A stretch of 64,000 bases of DNA, from contig CAVYOX010000012.1 of the NCBI GenBank assembly GCA_963770245.1, positions 62,001 through 126,000 on the forward strand, read 5' to 3'. The notes under the pieces are model-generated. The model was given only the letters and a program-made list of their open reading frames with translations, did not search any database and was not told the origin of the DNA. Below, in pieces: positions 1 to 9,162 of this stretch (position 1 is its first letter; the number at the start of each line of letters is the position of its first letter). The translations under genes and the position numbers were made by a program. Source of the DNA: PALSA-270 sp963770245. Lineage in GTDB: Bacteria > Acidobacteriota > Terriglobia > Terriglobales > Acidobacteriaceae.

Positions 1-257
1 GCCGTTCCATAGTGACGAGCGCTCGTATCTGATGCGGACAGTCTTTTTCGTCGCATTCGAGTGCCATCCCCATCCAGAAGCAAGCCAAGGCGGAATACGC
101 GACGCTGCGGTAAGAGGGTTGAAGCTGCCGGGGTGGGTGTCATCCACGAGGCCGAAGACCGCTCTGATGCTGGTGGCGCATTGCATCGGGTATCGCCCCG
201 ATTTGAATCGCAAAGTGAAACATCGAGGCCAAGTCAGCAGGTTGGGTTCATTGTAAA
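1..257. other. No clear gene at window start
   Basis: A minus-strand frame stays open across the first 257 bases without an obvious start, so a gene fragment could run off the window edge, but I recognise no family in any frame. Confidence 0.3.
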
Positions 258-1124
258 TCAAGGGGCCAATCTCTTCGCGATTTCAATCCACAACATGTTG
301 TGCCAGTCTTCCCTCGGATCTGCGGCGGCGCGGGCGAAGGTCCAAAGCTGGAGTCGCTCTCTGTCGACCTCAGCAAGGTCGGCCAGACGCTGAATCAATG
401 CGATCGGATTCACATGAAGTCTTGCCTCACAATTCATTAGGTGTTGGGTCAGGTCATAGGACCGATCGCCGATGAAGGGCTTCGGGTCAATGATGATCCA
501 GGGCTCCCTCTCCGAGCGCAAGACATTGCCAGCATGGAGGTCTGTAGCGAGAAGTGTGTCGGTTGGGGACCGCCTCGCAAGTTGCTGCATGATTCGCAAA
601 CCTTCGCCGACCAGTCCCGGGTCTGGCCAGTGTTCGATTTGGGCGAGCGTCTCACCGCGCCACGCCTCCAACATCGCTGACAACTGACGAAATCCACAGA
701 GTCCGTCGGGTTGCGAAGGCACCCGCCAAAGTCTTTTGAGCAGGGTCGCGATCACTTGATCCTGTGTGTTCTCAGGTTCAGCCTGAAGGGTTGTTCCAGG
801 TCGACAGCGCTCAAGCAACATCGCGCCAAGTTGGTTGTCTCCTTCGAGTAGCTTGACGGTGGGATCCCCGTTCCAGAAACGCAACCCCTCGATTTCGTGC
901 TCGCCTTCCATGTGAGGCATTCCAAGCTTTAGGACAGCCGACGTACCATCAGCGCGGACAGCCGGGGCGATCCACGAGCACGTTCCGGTGTGTTCAAATG
1001 CCTTGCCGACGCGCAGCGACCATCGCCGTGTCAATTGCTCCAGTAGTGCTGGCAGACTATCGAGCCACTTCTTGCGTACCAGGGTCTTTTGGCAATTCGC
1101 GACCAGCTGTTTCGAAATGATCAT
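258..1124 (-). CDS. Aminoglycoside (streptomycin) 6-phosphotransferase-like kinase
   Basis: This 288-residue protein resembles the APH(6)/streptomycin kinase family, which transfers phosphate from ATP to the 6-hydroxyl of streptomycin-type aminoglycosides in the cytoplasm. Visible in the sequence are the Brenner-type catalytic loop D-x-H-A-G-N (about residues 195-200), the metal-binding IIDPKP motif (about residue 213) followed by GDRSYDL, and an N-terminal ATP-lobe segment SAVLKLG. Length fits the family (about 270-310). The ATG at 1124 was chosen over an upstream TTG at 1136; neither has a strong ribosome site. It stands alone, next to a dispersed repeat. Actual drug specificity cannot be read from sequence; environmental members often have other or unknown substrates. 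Confidence 0.85.
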   Translation of the reverse strand: MIISKQLVANCQKTLVRKKWLDSLPALLEQLTRRWSLRVGKAFEHTGTCSWIAPAVRADGTSAVLKLGMPHMEGEHEIEGLRFWNGDPTVKLLEGDNQLGAMLLERCRPGTTLQAEPENTQDQVIATLLKRLWRVPSQPDGLCGFRQLSAMLEAWRGETLAQIEHWPDPGLVGEGLRIMQQLARRSPTDTLLATDLHAGNVLRSEREPWIIIDPKPFIGDRSYDLTQHLMNCEARLHVNPIALIQRLADLAEVDRERLQLWTFARAAADPREDWHNMLWIEIAKRLAP

Positions 1125-1138
1125 CGGCGTCTGCAATC

Positions 1139-1236
1139 TTCGCTCGATTGGGAGTTTCGAGCCGCGTGCAGCTGATCCTGCACGTGCTAAGCAATAATCA
1201 GTCGGTCAGCTCCCGACCGCCAGAATCTAATTGGGA
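1139..1236 (+). repeat. Dispersed structured repeat, copy 1
   Basis: This roughly 95-base segment has a second copy at 14331-14422. Both begin with a CGATTGGGAGTTTCGA-like block, contain a CAGCTGATCCTG hairpin core, then TCAGCTCCCGACCG, and end with GAATTGGGAT-like sequence. In this copy CGTGCAG/CTGCACG pair around a CTGATC loop, and GGGAG (1150-1154) can pair with CTCCC (1210-1214). The retained pairing suggests a structured RNA or DNA element rather than chance similarity. Function unknown. Confidence 0.7.
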
Positions 1237-1916
1237 TGAAGCCGGGTCGACGAAAAATGCCTAGCCAGAACGCCCCTTCGCAATAGTGTGGGAAATAAAT
1301 GTCAACATGACGGCCGCCGGGATGGAGGGGGCGGGCCGCAGGAGCAATGTTCCGGGCACCAGGTCGGCGATGCGGTTCACGAGGCGATCGGCGATACGGG
1401 TCACATCCTCGCGATGCCCGTGTACTTCTGGAATCTTGTCTCCCATAGGATTGTCAAGGTACAGTCCCGCAAGCTTCTTCTACTCTCCGGGATTGTAAAT
1501 GCGAAGCTCTCCTACTGTGTAGTAGCCACGGCCCTGTAAAACTGTTTCTTCTGTGCCCTACCGTGCGTGTGGTCGCGACGGGCGCGGGGAAAGAGTGCGA
1601 CTGCGCCCCTCTGTCAGGAACCTCGACGAGCTCCCCACTCGACGTGTGTCCGTCCGTTTCCCTGCGGAGGTCAAATGAAGGGTCAAAGCAGTTTAGGTGC
1701 ACCGCACTCAGTAACCGAGTGCAGCTTGGGACACGATTCGGCGTACCCGGCGGCTCACCGTAAACCCTGTCCCCGCTCGTTTCTTACAGATGTCTATCTT
1801 CGTCTGCCTATCTTCGTCTGCCTCAGGGAGGTTTCCCCGGTGAAGTCACTCCACGGGCGTTCAACCAGAATCCAGAAGGGTCAGGGTAGTCAGAGATACG
1901 TTATATAGGAGGATTC
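1237..1916. other. Intergenic region without recognisable gene
   Basis: No coding frame I can place in a family. It holds a 14-base tandem duplication (CTATCTTCGTCTGC at 1794-1807 and 1808-1821) and the ribosome-binding site AGGAGG at 1907-1912 of the next gene. A 61-codon minus frame at 1261-1446 was not accepted as a gene. Confidence 0.5.
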
Positions 1917-3380
1917 GTGAGCCAGACAGCTAAACTCGCGTCAGTCGTAACCGTGGCGGTGCTGTTCCTCGCCGGAATGGCATTTGCTCAAACCGGCCGC
2001 AGTCATTCCGACCACGAACGAACCAGTGCAGATCGCCCTTCCGACCCGGGAGTGCAGGGTGGCAACCGGGGCACGGGTGCGGCACTCTCTTCGGTGTTGC
2101 AGGACGACAATTCTGGGATCCTCGCGTTTTTCAATGACGGTCTCATGCGCTTCCAGGCCGTGGAGTCGGTTTCCAACAGCCCGGCCGGCAACAACGGTCT
2201 GGGACCGCGGTTTAACTCCACTAGCTGCAGTTCCTGTCACGCGCAACCTACGGTCGGCGGTTCAGGTCCTGCTGCCAATCCTCAGGCGCAGTTCACCAGC
2301 ACCGGGGTCGCGCCCAAGGACACCACCCCATTTTTTATTACACCCAACGGTCCCACCCGTGAAGCCCGATTCCCGTTCTTCTTTAGCCCCAACGGCACGG
2401 TCAACCTCAACGCTCCCAATGGCGGAGTGGAAGACCTGTTCACCGTTACTGGCCGCTCCGATGCCGGCACCTGCAGCTTGCCGCAGCCCGCTTTTAATGC
2501 TGCGGCCGCAGCGAACGACATTATCTTCCGCATTCCCACGCCGGTGTTTGGCGCAGGTTTGATCGAGAACCTTGACGACTCAACTCTGTTGAATAACCAG
2601 GCGACCAATAACCGCAACAATTTTGGTATTTCCGGTGCTTTCAACCGTAGCGGAAACGACGGCACGATCACCCGTTTCGGCTGGAAGGCACAGAACAAGT
2701 CGCTGCATATCTTTGCCGGCGAGGCCTACAACGTGGAGATGGGTATCTCCAACCTTCTGTTTACTCAAGACCGTCCGCTGCCTGCGGAAGAGCAGCAAGG
2801 AATGGGGCTTCCGGCGAACTGCCTGAACCTTACCGGAACTGGTTACCCGGAAGACACATCCAATCCAGCGGCGACGCCGCAAGCAGCGGTGCTTGATGAT
2901 GTCTCGGCATTTGCCAACTTCATGCGGGCCCTGGCCCCGCCGCCACCGGGTGGGGTTGTGCTCAATGGGGTAACTGTTAGCCCACAGTCAATCGCCAATG
3001 GCAGCGCTCTGTTTAGCGCGATCGGCTGCGCGACCTGCCACAATGCAACGATCGGCAAAACACAAAAGTCGAATATCACCGGCGATTTGAGCAATGCGGC
3101 GGTGAACGCGTTCTCAGATATGGAGATCCATCACATGGGTAGTAGCCTGGCAGACAACGTCTCGCAGGGCGCCGCGGGCGGCGACCAGTTCCGCACAGCT
3201 CCCTTGTGGGGCCTGGGACAGCGGATCTTTCTGCTGCACGATGGTCGCACCACGGATCTGCTCACGGCAATCCAGGCCCACGAGAGCACAGGCAGCGAGG
3301 CTACCATCGTGGAGGGAAATTTCGATAACCTCACTCCCAGCCAGAAACAAGACGTGTTGAACTTCCTGCGCTCGCTGTGA
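1917..3380 (+). CDS. Di-heme oxidoreductase-like c-type cytochrome (DUF1111 family)
   Basis: A 487-residue exported protein of the DUF1111/COG3488 'thiol oxidoreductase' family, distantly related to MauG-like di-heme peroxidases. It starts at a GTG four bases after AGGAGG and has a signal peptide ending near ...MAFAQ. Two heme c sites CxxCH are visible, at about residues 104-108 (CSSCH) and 371-375 (CATCH), as expected for two covalently bound hemes in the periplasm or outside the cell. The family electron donor and substrate are not known. It is the first gene of a co-directional block with a TonB-C-like protein, a membrane-anchored protein and a multicopper oxidase, which suggests a shared extracytoplasmic redox task (inference). 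Confidence 0.9.
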   Translation: MSQTAKLASVVTVAVLFLAGMAFAQTGRSHSDHERTSADRPSDPGVQGGNRGTGAALSSVLQDDNSGILAFFNDGLMRFQAVESVSNSPAGNNGLGPRFNSTSCSSCHAQPTVGGSGPAANPQAQFTSTGVAPKDTTPFFITPNGPTREARFPFFFSPNGTVNLNAPNGGVEDLFTVTGRSDAGTCSLPQPAFNAAAAANDIIFRIPTPVFGAGLIENLDDSTLLNNQATNNRNNFGISGAFNRSGNDGTITRFGWKAQNKSLHIFAGEAYNVEMGISNLLFTQDRPLPAEEQQGMGLPANCLNLTGTGYPEDTSNPAATPQAAVLDDVSAFANFMRALAPPPPGGVVLNGVTVSPQSIANGSALFSAIGCATCHNATIGKTQKSNITGDLSNAAVNAFSDMEIHHMGSSLADNVSQGAAGGDQFRTAPLWGLGQRIFLLHDGRTTDLLTAIQAHESTGSEATIVEGNFDNLTPSQKQDVLNFLRSL

Positions 3381-3508
3381 TCGTTCTACGGTCAGTTTTT
3401 CTGGCGAGACAGGTAGGTGTCTCGCCAGTTCCTTCCACGTTCGAGAATGATGTGCGGCTGATTCGCAGGGGCGACCGGCCCAACATTGCTTCGATTCGAA
3501 GGAGAGAG

Positions 3509-4537
3509 ATGCCCTCTAGATGCTTGCGTTTCGTAGTCGTTGCCGCCTTGTCCCTACGGTTGGTGGCGTGGGGCCAAGGCGCCGGACCGCAAGACACCCC
3601 GAACAACGGCGGCGACTATTCCAACAACCTGCAGCCCAAGACGAAAGTGCCGACGGAAACTATCCTGGTGAAGGGCGCCTGGTCGAGTGCCAGTGATTCC
3701 GTGACTCCGCTGCCAGAAGACGGGGGCGTAAGCAACAATGTCTTCAGCAACCGGTATTTCGGAATGACCTACACGCTCCCCCCGGGTTGGACCGAAAAAT
3801 ACCAAGGGCCGCCTCCCTCGGACAGCGGTCGCTACGTGCTTGCACAGATCAGGCCCGCGGACACATATAAAGGACCAACTCGAGGGAGTATCTTGATTAC
3901 CGCCGAGGATATGTTCTTCACGCAGTTACCTGCCAGCAACGCCCTGGAGCTCGTGAATTATGCGAGCAACCATTTGCCGCCCGACTACAAAGCGGAACTA
4001 CCGCCTACTGAGGTCAAGATCGCTGGCCATTCCTTCAGCTTTTTCGCGTATGCATCTCCGGTGGCCCAGCTGCATTGGGATGTTTTGGCTACCCAAATCC
4101 GCTGCCACACGGTGGAACTGGTGTTAACTGGTCGTGACACGAAACTGCTGGAGAGCTTGATGCTGGACATGAACCAGATGAAACTGCCCGCGGAGGCCGG
4201 CCCCACAGCAGGGATGGGCGGGGGTGACGTCCCTGTGTGCATCAAGGATTACGCGGGCGACGAAAACGTGATTGAGAGGGTTGATCCGGTCTTTACCGAG
4301 CACAGATTCAACCCTGTTCCGGTCCGGATCATCATCGATAAGGAAGGCAAGGTAAAGCACATTCACTTCCTCAGCGCATTTCCCGATCAGGCAAAAGCCA
4401 TCACCGACGCCCTGGGTCAATGGAAATTCAGACGGTATCTGCGAGACGGTCAGCCGGTGGAGGTGGAAACCGGCATCTTGTTTGGGAGCGCGCCCCATCC
4501 GACAACACCCCAGGCCAGGAACTTGGCGCCTGAATGA
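3509..4537 (+). CDS. Secreted protein with C-terminal TonB-like domain
   Basis: A 342-residue exported protein. The ATG at 3509 follows AAGGAG at 3499-3504 and opens a signal peptide (hydrophobic VVVAALSLRLVAWG, cleavage near GQG). The middle (about 80-230) is a globular domain starting with FSNRYFGMTYTLPPGW, a pattern common in acidobacterial secreted proteins. The last 90 residues (PVFTEHRFNPVPVRIIIDKEGKV...QWKFRRYLRDGQPVEVETGI) resemble the TonB/TolA C-terminal fold. There is no transmembrane anchor beyond the signal peptide and no proline-rich linker, so it is not a classical TonB. It lies 128 bases after the di-heme gene on the same strand. Role unknown; protein-protein contact in the envelope is the likeliest use of the C-terminal domain. 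Confidence 0.7.
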   Translation: MPSRCLRFVVVAALSLRLVAWGQGAGPQDTPNNGGDYSNNLQPKTKVPTETILVKGAWSSASDSVTPLPEDGGVSNNVFSNRYFGMTYTLPPGWTEKYQGPPPSDSGRYVLAQIRPADTYKGPTRGSILITAEDMFFTQLPASNALELVNYASNHLPPDYKAELPPTEVKIAGHSFSFFAYASPVAQLHWDVLATQIRCHTVELVLTGRDTKLLESLMLDMNQMKLPAEAGPTAGMGGGDVPVCIKDYAGDENVIERVDPVFTEHRFNPVPVRIIIDKEGKVKHIHFLSAFPDQAKAITDALGQWKFRRYLRDGQPVEVETGILFGSAPHPTTPQARNLAPE

Positions 4538-4641
4538 TCGACAGAAGATTCAGGACGCGTTTTGATTTGCGAACCTGATATTTGCAATTCCGGGTGTCAG
4601 AGGGTCTGCAACTTTACAGCTGCTAATGATCAAGGAGGCCA

Positions 4642-5769
4642 GTGATCCGTATCTGCGGCAAAGAATCTTGGAGACGGAAAATCATGGTGGGATTCGGCCT
4701 GATTGCTGGTTGTGCCGCGGCAGTGCTGGCAGCAAATCCCATCACAGGCGTGGCCCGCAATAGGACTCGGGGCGGGTTCGCCGCCGACGACGAGGTAATT
4801 CTTTTCCGCCTAGACCAGGGCATGCAGCAGGAAGCACGTACAAGCACCGACTCACAGGGGTCGTTTACCCTCAAGGTGCAGCGTCCTGACAAGTTGCATC
4901 TAGTGCGCGTGGTTCACCAGGGCGTCAACTACGATCAGCCGGCTACGCCCGGTGATGCTGTCTCCATCGACGTCTTCGATGCGGCCGGCAAGGTGCGGGG
5001 CGTAAGGGGCAGCATTGAAATCGTCCGCGCCCAGTCTAACGGAAACCAGCTTCATGTCTCCGACATGGTCGAGATCAAGAACGATTCCAGCCCGCCGCTG
5101 ACGCAGGCGGGTGAACGCACATTTGAAGTTTATCTGCCGGCCCACGCCAAGATTGATTCCGTGCTGGCCGCCGGTTCGGGAAAGATTGTCGTGTTGATTT
5201 CCGCAACGCCCGTACCCGGCGAGCCTGGACATTACAGAGTGAACTTCCCCTTGAGGCCGGGATCGACGAAGTTTGCCTTCAACTACGACGTCCCCTACGA
5301 TGGCCATGCCGCGTTTCGTCCCAAGCTTGTCTATCCCCTGCAGCAGCTGGCCGTCATGATTCCTTCGACGATGAGATTCAGGTCGCGGTCTCCCGCCTTT
5401 GAGCTTCTCTCCACCGGTGACCGCGACTATCAAGTGCAGGCGACCCGCCAATTGAGAGCAGGGGAAGGTCCACAGTTTGAAGTCTCCGGAACCGGAGCGC
5501 TTCCGCCAATCAGCGCCGGAGCTCAATCTAAAGCGCAACCACAAACCGGTGTGGTCTCCGATTCCGTGATTCCTCCTCCAGTGAGTCCAGGATCACCTGC
5601 TCCCGCCGCCCAAAGTGGTTTTGCGCCTGCATCCTCTACATCATTGCAGTGGCGGGTCTTCGGAGCCACCACAGTCATCATGGCTGGAGGTTGCGGGTTC
5701 CTGATCTGGCGCACGCGGCATCGCGCTGCCCAAGGAATGGATACGAAGATCGCCTCGCGAACGCTTTAG
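4642..5769 (+). CDS. Membrane-anchored protein with carboxypeptidase-regulatory-like domain
   Basis: A 375-residue envelope protein. A GTG start at 4642 lies just behind AAGGAGG (4632-4638); an in-frame ATG at 4684 is possible. The N-terminus is a signal sequence (GFGLIAGCAAAVLAA), followed by a beta-sandwich resembling a carboxypeptidase regulatory domain (ITGVARNRT...TSTDSQGSFTL), then a second all-beta region, a proline/alanine-rich linker (about 300-335) and one C-terminal membrane helix (VFGATTVIMAGGCGFLIW) with a short basic tail. Topology is therefore mostly periplasmic with a C-terminal anchor. Similar proteins accompany cytochrome c genes in Acidobacteria (from memory). It lies between the TonB-C-like gene and the multicopper oxidase on the same strand. 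Exact role unknown. Confidence 0.65.
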   Translation: MIRICGKESWRRKIMVGFGLIAGCAAAVLAANPITGVARNRTRGGFAADDEVILFRLDQGMQQEARTSTDSQGSFTLKVQRPDKLHLVRVVHQGVNYDQPATPGDAVSIDVFDAAGKVRGVRGSIEIVRAQSNGNQLHVSDMVEIKNDSSPPLTQAGERTFEVYLPAHAKIDSVLAAGSGKIVVLISATPVPGEPGHYRVNFPLRPGSTKFAFNYDVPYDGHAAFRPKLVYPLQQLAVMIPSTMRFRSRSPAFELLSTGDRDYQVQATRQLRAGEGPQFEVSGTGALPPISAGAQSKAQPQTGVVSDSVIPPPVSPGSPAPAAQSGFAPASSTSLQWRVFGATTVIMAGGCGFLIWRTRHRAAQGMDTKIASRTL

Positions 5770-5904
5770 TCTGCCCCGTCCACCCTAGGGAGACTCTGGG
5801 AGCTGGTCTTCATCCTTATCCTTCTGTTCCGAAGACTGTAAACCCAGGGTATGACCACTGTAACTTGCGCCCCGCGGCCGCCGCATAGAAAAATAATCCA
5901 TTCC

Positions 5905-7854
5905 ATGTTGAAAAAGCTCGCGTGCGTGTCGGGTTTGCTCGCAATCGTCGCCTGGCAGGCAGGCTGCGGAGGCGGCGCGTCCACGCCTGGGACCACCCTC
6001 ACAGCCCAAACCATCGCCTTCACCGCTCCGACTACGCCCGTTACCTACGGAGCAGCGGCCGTCACTCTGGGAGCAACCGCCAGCTCGGGCCTGCCAGTCA
6101 CTTACTCCGTGACCGGGCCCGCGACTCAGTCCGCGGGGAAACTAACTTTCACCGGCGCTGGGACGGTCACGGTAACCGCCTCGCAGGCCGGCAACACGAC
6201 GTACAGTGCCGCCACACCGGTGACCCAGTCTATCGTCGTTGCTCCCGCTCCGCTGAGTGTCACCGCCAACAACAACACCATCGTCGTCGGTCAACCGCTA
6301 CCCGCTTTTAGCGCTACCCTATCGGGCTTCGTCAACGGCGACACCGCCGCCACCACCGTCACTGGTACCCCCGCGTTAACTTCCAACCCGGCGCTTACAA
6401 TACCCGGAATCTATCCTGTCATCGCCGCTCAAGGCACACTGGCGGCCTCCAACTATACCTTCGCGAGCTTTACCAACGGCACGCTGACGGTGCAGTCGGC
6501 AGCCACTGTCAACGGCACCCTGGTGATCCCACCTCTGCTGGTTCCGACCATTGACGGCAGCGGCGTGAAGCATTTCACGATGAACATGCTGAAGGGCAGC
6601 ACTACCCTGCTTCCCGGCGTCTCCAGCACCACCGAAGGCTTCAACGGCGCCTGGATGGCTCCCACCATCGAAGTGAACAACGGCGACCAGGTCGCGATGG
6701 CAATCACCAACTCGCTGGGCGAAGACACGACCGTGCACTTTCACGGGCTTCACGTGCCCGCGATCTACGATGGTGGCGTGTTCGGCGTCTTCTCCAGCGG
6801 TACTACCTACACCCCCAGCTTCACCCTCAATCAGCAGGCCGCCACTTTGTGGTATCACCCGCACGTAATAGGCAACACCGCCCGAGCCATCGCGCTCGGA
6901 CTGGCGGGCGAGTTCATCATCGGCGACAGCTCCGCCACGAGCGCCGTGCTGCCCGACACTTACGGCATCAACGACATTCCCCTGGTGCTCGAGCACGAGG
7001 CCATCGCCAACGACGGCACCATCGAATACACCGAGTCGACGATCGCGCCCGGTTCCAATTTCCCGCTGTTTCTCAACGGGAGGAATGTCAGCACCGCCGC
7101 TGCCACGTTGAACACCAGCCAGAACCGCCTGCGGTTTCGCTTGCTGAACGCCTCCATCGGCTCCCAGGTCACAGTCTCGACGAGCGACCAAAGCGCCTTC
7201 ACTATGATCGCCAGCGATGGGGGCTACCTGGCCGCGCCGCTATCGGTCACCGGTGTCACGCTAGGCCCAGCCGAGCGCGCCGAAATCATCGTCGATCTCG
7301 CCCCCGGCGCCACCCGCACTCTTGTCACTACCGTGGATGGGGTGATTACGGAGTTCCCATCTGCCGCCGTCTCCACGCTGGTGATTACAACCACCGGTGT
7401 CAGCACCCCTGCCCCCTTGCCCACTACGCTTAACACCATTACACCCTACGGTACCGCGAGTGCGGTGTCACGTACCGTGACCCTTACCGGCACCACCGGC
7501 AACTTCGGCATCGACGGCTTGGATGTGTTGCAGCTATCACAGTTCGCCCAGACTGCCATTCATTCCACTTTGGGTAACACCGAGGTATGGAACATCTTCA
7601 ACCAGACCGAGTTCTTGCATTACTTCCACATGCACGATGTCCAGTTCCAAATCCTAAGCATCAGCGGCAACCCGCCGCCCGCCGCGGAAGCCGGTTGGAA
7701 AGACACCGTGGCGGTGGCCCCCTTCGAGACCGTGCAGATCGTCATGCAATTTCTCGACTATGCCGACGCCAACAATGCCTACATGCTCCACTGCCACATC
7801 GTCACCCACGAGGACGAGGGCATGATGGGGGCCTTCTACGTCGACCCAGACTAA
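5905..7854 (+). CDS. Secreted multicopper oxidase with N-terminal Ig-like (MBG) domains
   Basis: A 649-residue exported multicopper oxidase. The start at 5905 gives a signal peptide ending in a cysteine (WQAGCGGG), possibly a lipoprotein; a longer start at 5851 exists but lengthens the tail before the signal. Residues about 30-200 form Ig-like repeats including an MBG-type module (LSVTANNNTIVVGQPLPAFS). The oxidase part carries all four copper motifs: HFHGLH (about 278-283), WYHPH (about 316-320), HYFHMHD (about 572-578) and HCHIVTHEDEGMM (about 629-641), giving the type 1 and trinuclear sites. It would oxidise a substrate such as a phenol or metal ion with O2. The Ig-like front end is unusual for this enzyme and may bind the surface or a polymer. 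The next gene follows after 8 bases. Confidence 0.92.
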   Translation: MLKKLACVSGLLAIVAWQAGCGGGASTPGTTLTAQTIAFTAPTTPVTYGAAAVTLGATASSGLPVTYSVTGPATQSAGKLTFTGAGTVTVTASQAGNTTYSAATPVTQSIVVAPAPLSVTANNNTIVVGQPLPAFSATLSGFVNGDTAATTVTGTPALTSNPALTIPGIYPVIAAQGTLAASNYTFASFTNGTLTVQSAATVNGTLVIPPLLVPTIDGSGVKHFTMNMLKGSTTLLPGVSSTTEGFNGAWMAPTIEVNNGDQVAMAITNSLGEDTTVHFHGLHVPAIYDGGVFGVFSSGTTYTPSFTLNQQAATLWYHPHVIGNTARAIALGLAGEFIIGDSSATSAVLPDTYGINDIPLVLEHEAIANDGTIEYTESTIAPGSNFPLFLNGRNVSTAAATLNTSQNRLRFRLLNASIGSQVTVSTSDQSAFTMIASDGGYLAAPLSVTGVTLGPAERAEIIVDLAPGATRTLVTTVDGVITEFPSAAVSTLVITTTGVSTPAPLPTTLNTITPYGTASAVSRTVTLTGTTGNFGIDGLDVLQLSQFAQTAIHSTLGNTEVWNIFNQTEFLHYFHMHDVQFQILSISGNPPPAAEAGWKDTVAVAPFETVQIVMQFLDYADANNAYMLHCHIVTHEDEGMMGAFYVDPD

Positions 7855-7862
7855 GAACCGCC

Positions 7863-8471
7863 ATGCGAATCCCCGCACTCATCTACGCTCTTTCGATGGC
7901 CGTCATGACGCTGCCCGCCGCCGCTCAGACTGGAGTCTGGCTGCCGACACAGATCCCCGCCAACGGCCTCGGCTCTTGGTGGGAACTGCGCGCCGACGGC
8001 TCAATTATCCGCGACTGGGGCGCCCTCGCCGAGGCGCACTACAGATTCGACGGCACGTACTTGACTGTGATTCCAGGCGGTGATCGCAAGGACCGCCCTC
8101 GTTTCCGCCTGCGCTTCGATCGCGACCGCATGTACTCGCGTGCCGACCAGACCGATGCGCCCGAGGCTGAATATCGCCGCATCGGTCCAGCTGTCCCCCA
8201 CTCGCCCTTGATCGGACAATGGGCTAGCGTCGCCGCCCCCAAAACGGGCAAGCCCGCCATGCCTGGCATGAACCATCCCCCCACCGATCTGCCCTCGTTC
8301 CGTACGTTTACCGCCGACGGCCTCTACCAAGTGCGCATTGTCTACAACACCAGACAAGGTCATTGGGACGCCGTCAGCCAGACCATTAAGTTTGACGGCG
8401 AATCCGACCAGCCCTTCACCCTCAAGGAAACCAACCTGATCATCGGCGGCGCGATCTATCGGCCGAACTAG
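7863..8471 (+). CDS. Small secreted protein coupled to the multicopper oxidase
   Basis: A 202-residue protein with a clear signal peptide (LIYALSMAVMTLPAAAQ). The ATG at 7863 lies 8 bases after the oxidase stop, so the two are probably co-transcribed and perhaps translationally coupled. The mature part begins GVWLPTQIPANGLGSWWELRADGS and contains repeated tryptophan/glycine beta motifs (IGQWASV, FRTFTADGLYQVRI), compatible with a small beta-barrel or lipocalin-like fold. No catalytic motif is seen. An oxidase partner or substrate-binding role is suggested only by position. Confidence 0.6.
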   Translation: MRIPALIYALSMAVMTLPAAAQTGVWLPTQIPANGLGSWWELRADGSIIRDWGALAEAHYRFDGTYLTVIPGGDRKDRPRFRLRFDRDRMYSRADQTDAPEAEYRRIGPAVPHSPLIGQWASVAAPKTGKPAMPGMNHPPTDLPSFRTFTADGLYQVRIVYNTRQGHWDAVSQTIKFDGESDQPFTLKETNLIIGGAIYRPN

Positions 8472-8473
8472 AG

Positions 8474-8620
8474 ATGGCGCGGCGGATTTACCGGCAGATT
8501 GTCTATGGCTTAAGCCGGATCGGGGAGATGCAAATTTTTACTTCGAGCGGAGCAGGAACCTGGGGACCGCCACTGCGGCTGGGATCGAATCCCGAGATTG
8601 TAATGCTTCAATTTGAGTGA
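8474..8620 (+). pseudogene. C-terminal relic of a metallophosphoesterase
   Basis: A 48-codon frame beginning MARRIYRQIVYGLSRIGEM and ending TSSGAGTWGPPLRLGSNPEI...FE followed by a stop. The string G-x-G-T-W-G-P-P-x-R-x-G-x-x-P-E-I is typical of the extreme C-terminus of calcineurin-like phosphoesterases. The rest of the enzyme is missing; the preceding gene ends two bases before it. It looks like a deletion scar. Confidence 0.55.
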
Positions 8621-9162
8621 AGCTTACGAACTGGTTCCCCGATCGAAGTCCGTGGAGGATGGGGACACATCGGGGACACAATTAGGTGTCTCTTGCCACT
8701 CTTAGAACGCCATCCAGTGGGTCCGTGCTCCTGTGGTTTGTAGAGTTACGTCTAGCCATCCCGCTTTCACGGCGGTGGCTCACCTGACAAGGTGCGCCGC
8801 AGAATGTGCCGTAGGCTCCGAGCCGGCATGCGCTAATGCCGGCTTTTCCGCTACTTCGACAGAATGCTTCCGTGCGGGCTTGGTTCTGGGTAAGTGATTA
8901 ATACGTTTCTTGCTTATTTGCCACGCCGTCTCCGGTTCAACTAGATTTGACGGCCACAGTGCCCACGAAAACAAAACACATCTAAAATTGCTTCCTTCCT
9001 GTCACGATTGTGTGACTCGCGAACCATAATTGGTTCTCGAAAGAGCAGCTACTGAAAACGTATCGGGAACGAAGCAAGACCTTTCAGCGCCATGAGCCTC
9101 GCTCAACCCGCCGGCAGCCAGTACTCCGATCCCTTCAATTGCGGCCAGCGGCCCGCACCGAC
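8621..9162. other. Intergenic region with a terminator
   Basis: Contains two GGGGACACA direct repeats near 8660-8680 and the terminator at 8821-8849. No further coding frame could be supported. Confidence 0.5.
8821..8849 (+). terminator. Rho-independent terminator
   Basis: Perfect 8-bp stem GCCGGCAT (8822-8829) / ATGCCGGC (8836-8843) with a six-base loop followed by TTTT. It points along the + strand and may end the 1.9-8.5 kb transcript, although it is 350 bases beyond the last intact stop codon. Confidence 0.7.

Noticed and set aside
1261..1446. 61-codon minus frame
   Set aside because: Protein-like in part, but no ribosome site or recognisable family.
1794..1821. Tandem 14-base repeat as a CRISPR or iteron seed
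   Set aside because: Only two adjacent units without spacers.
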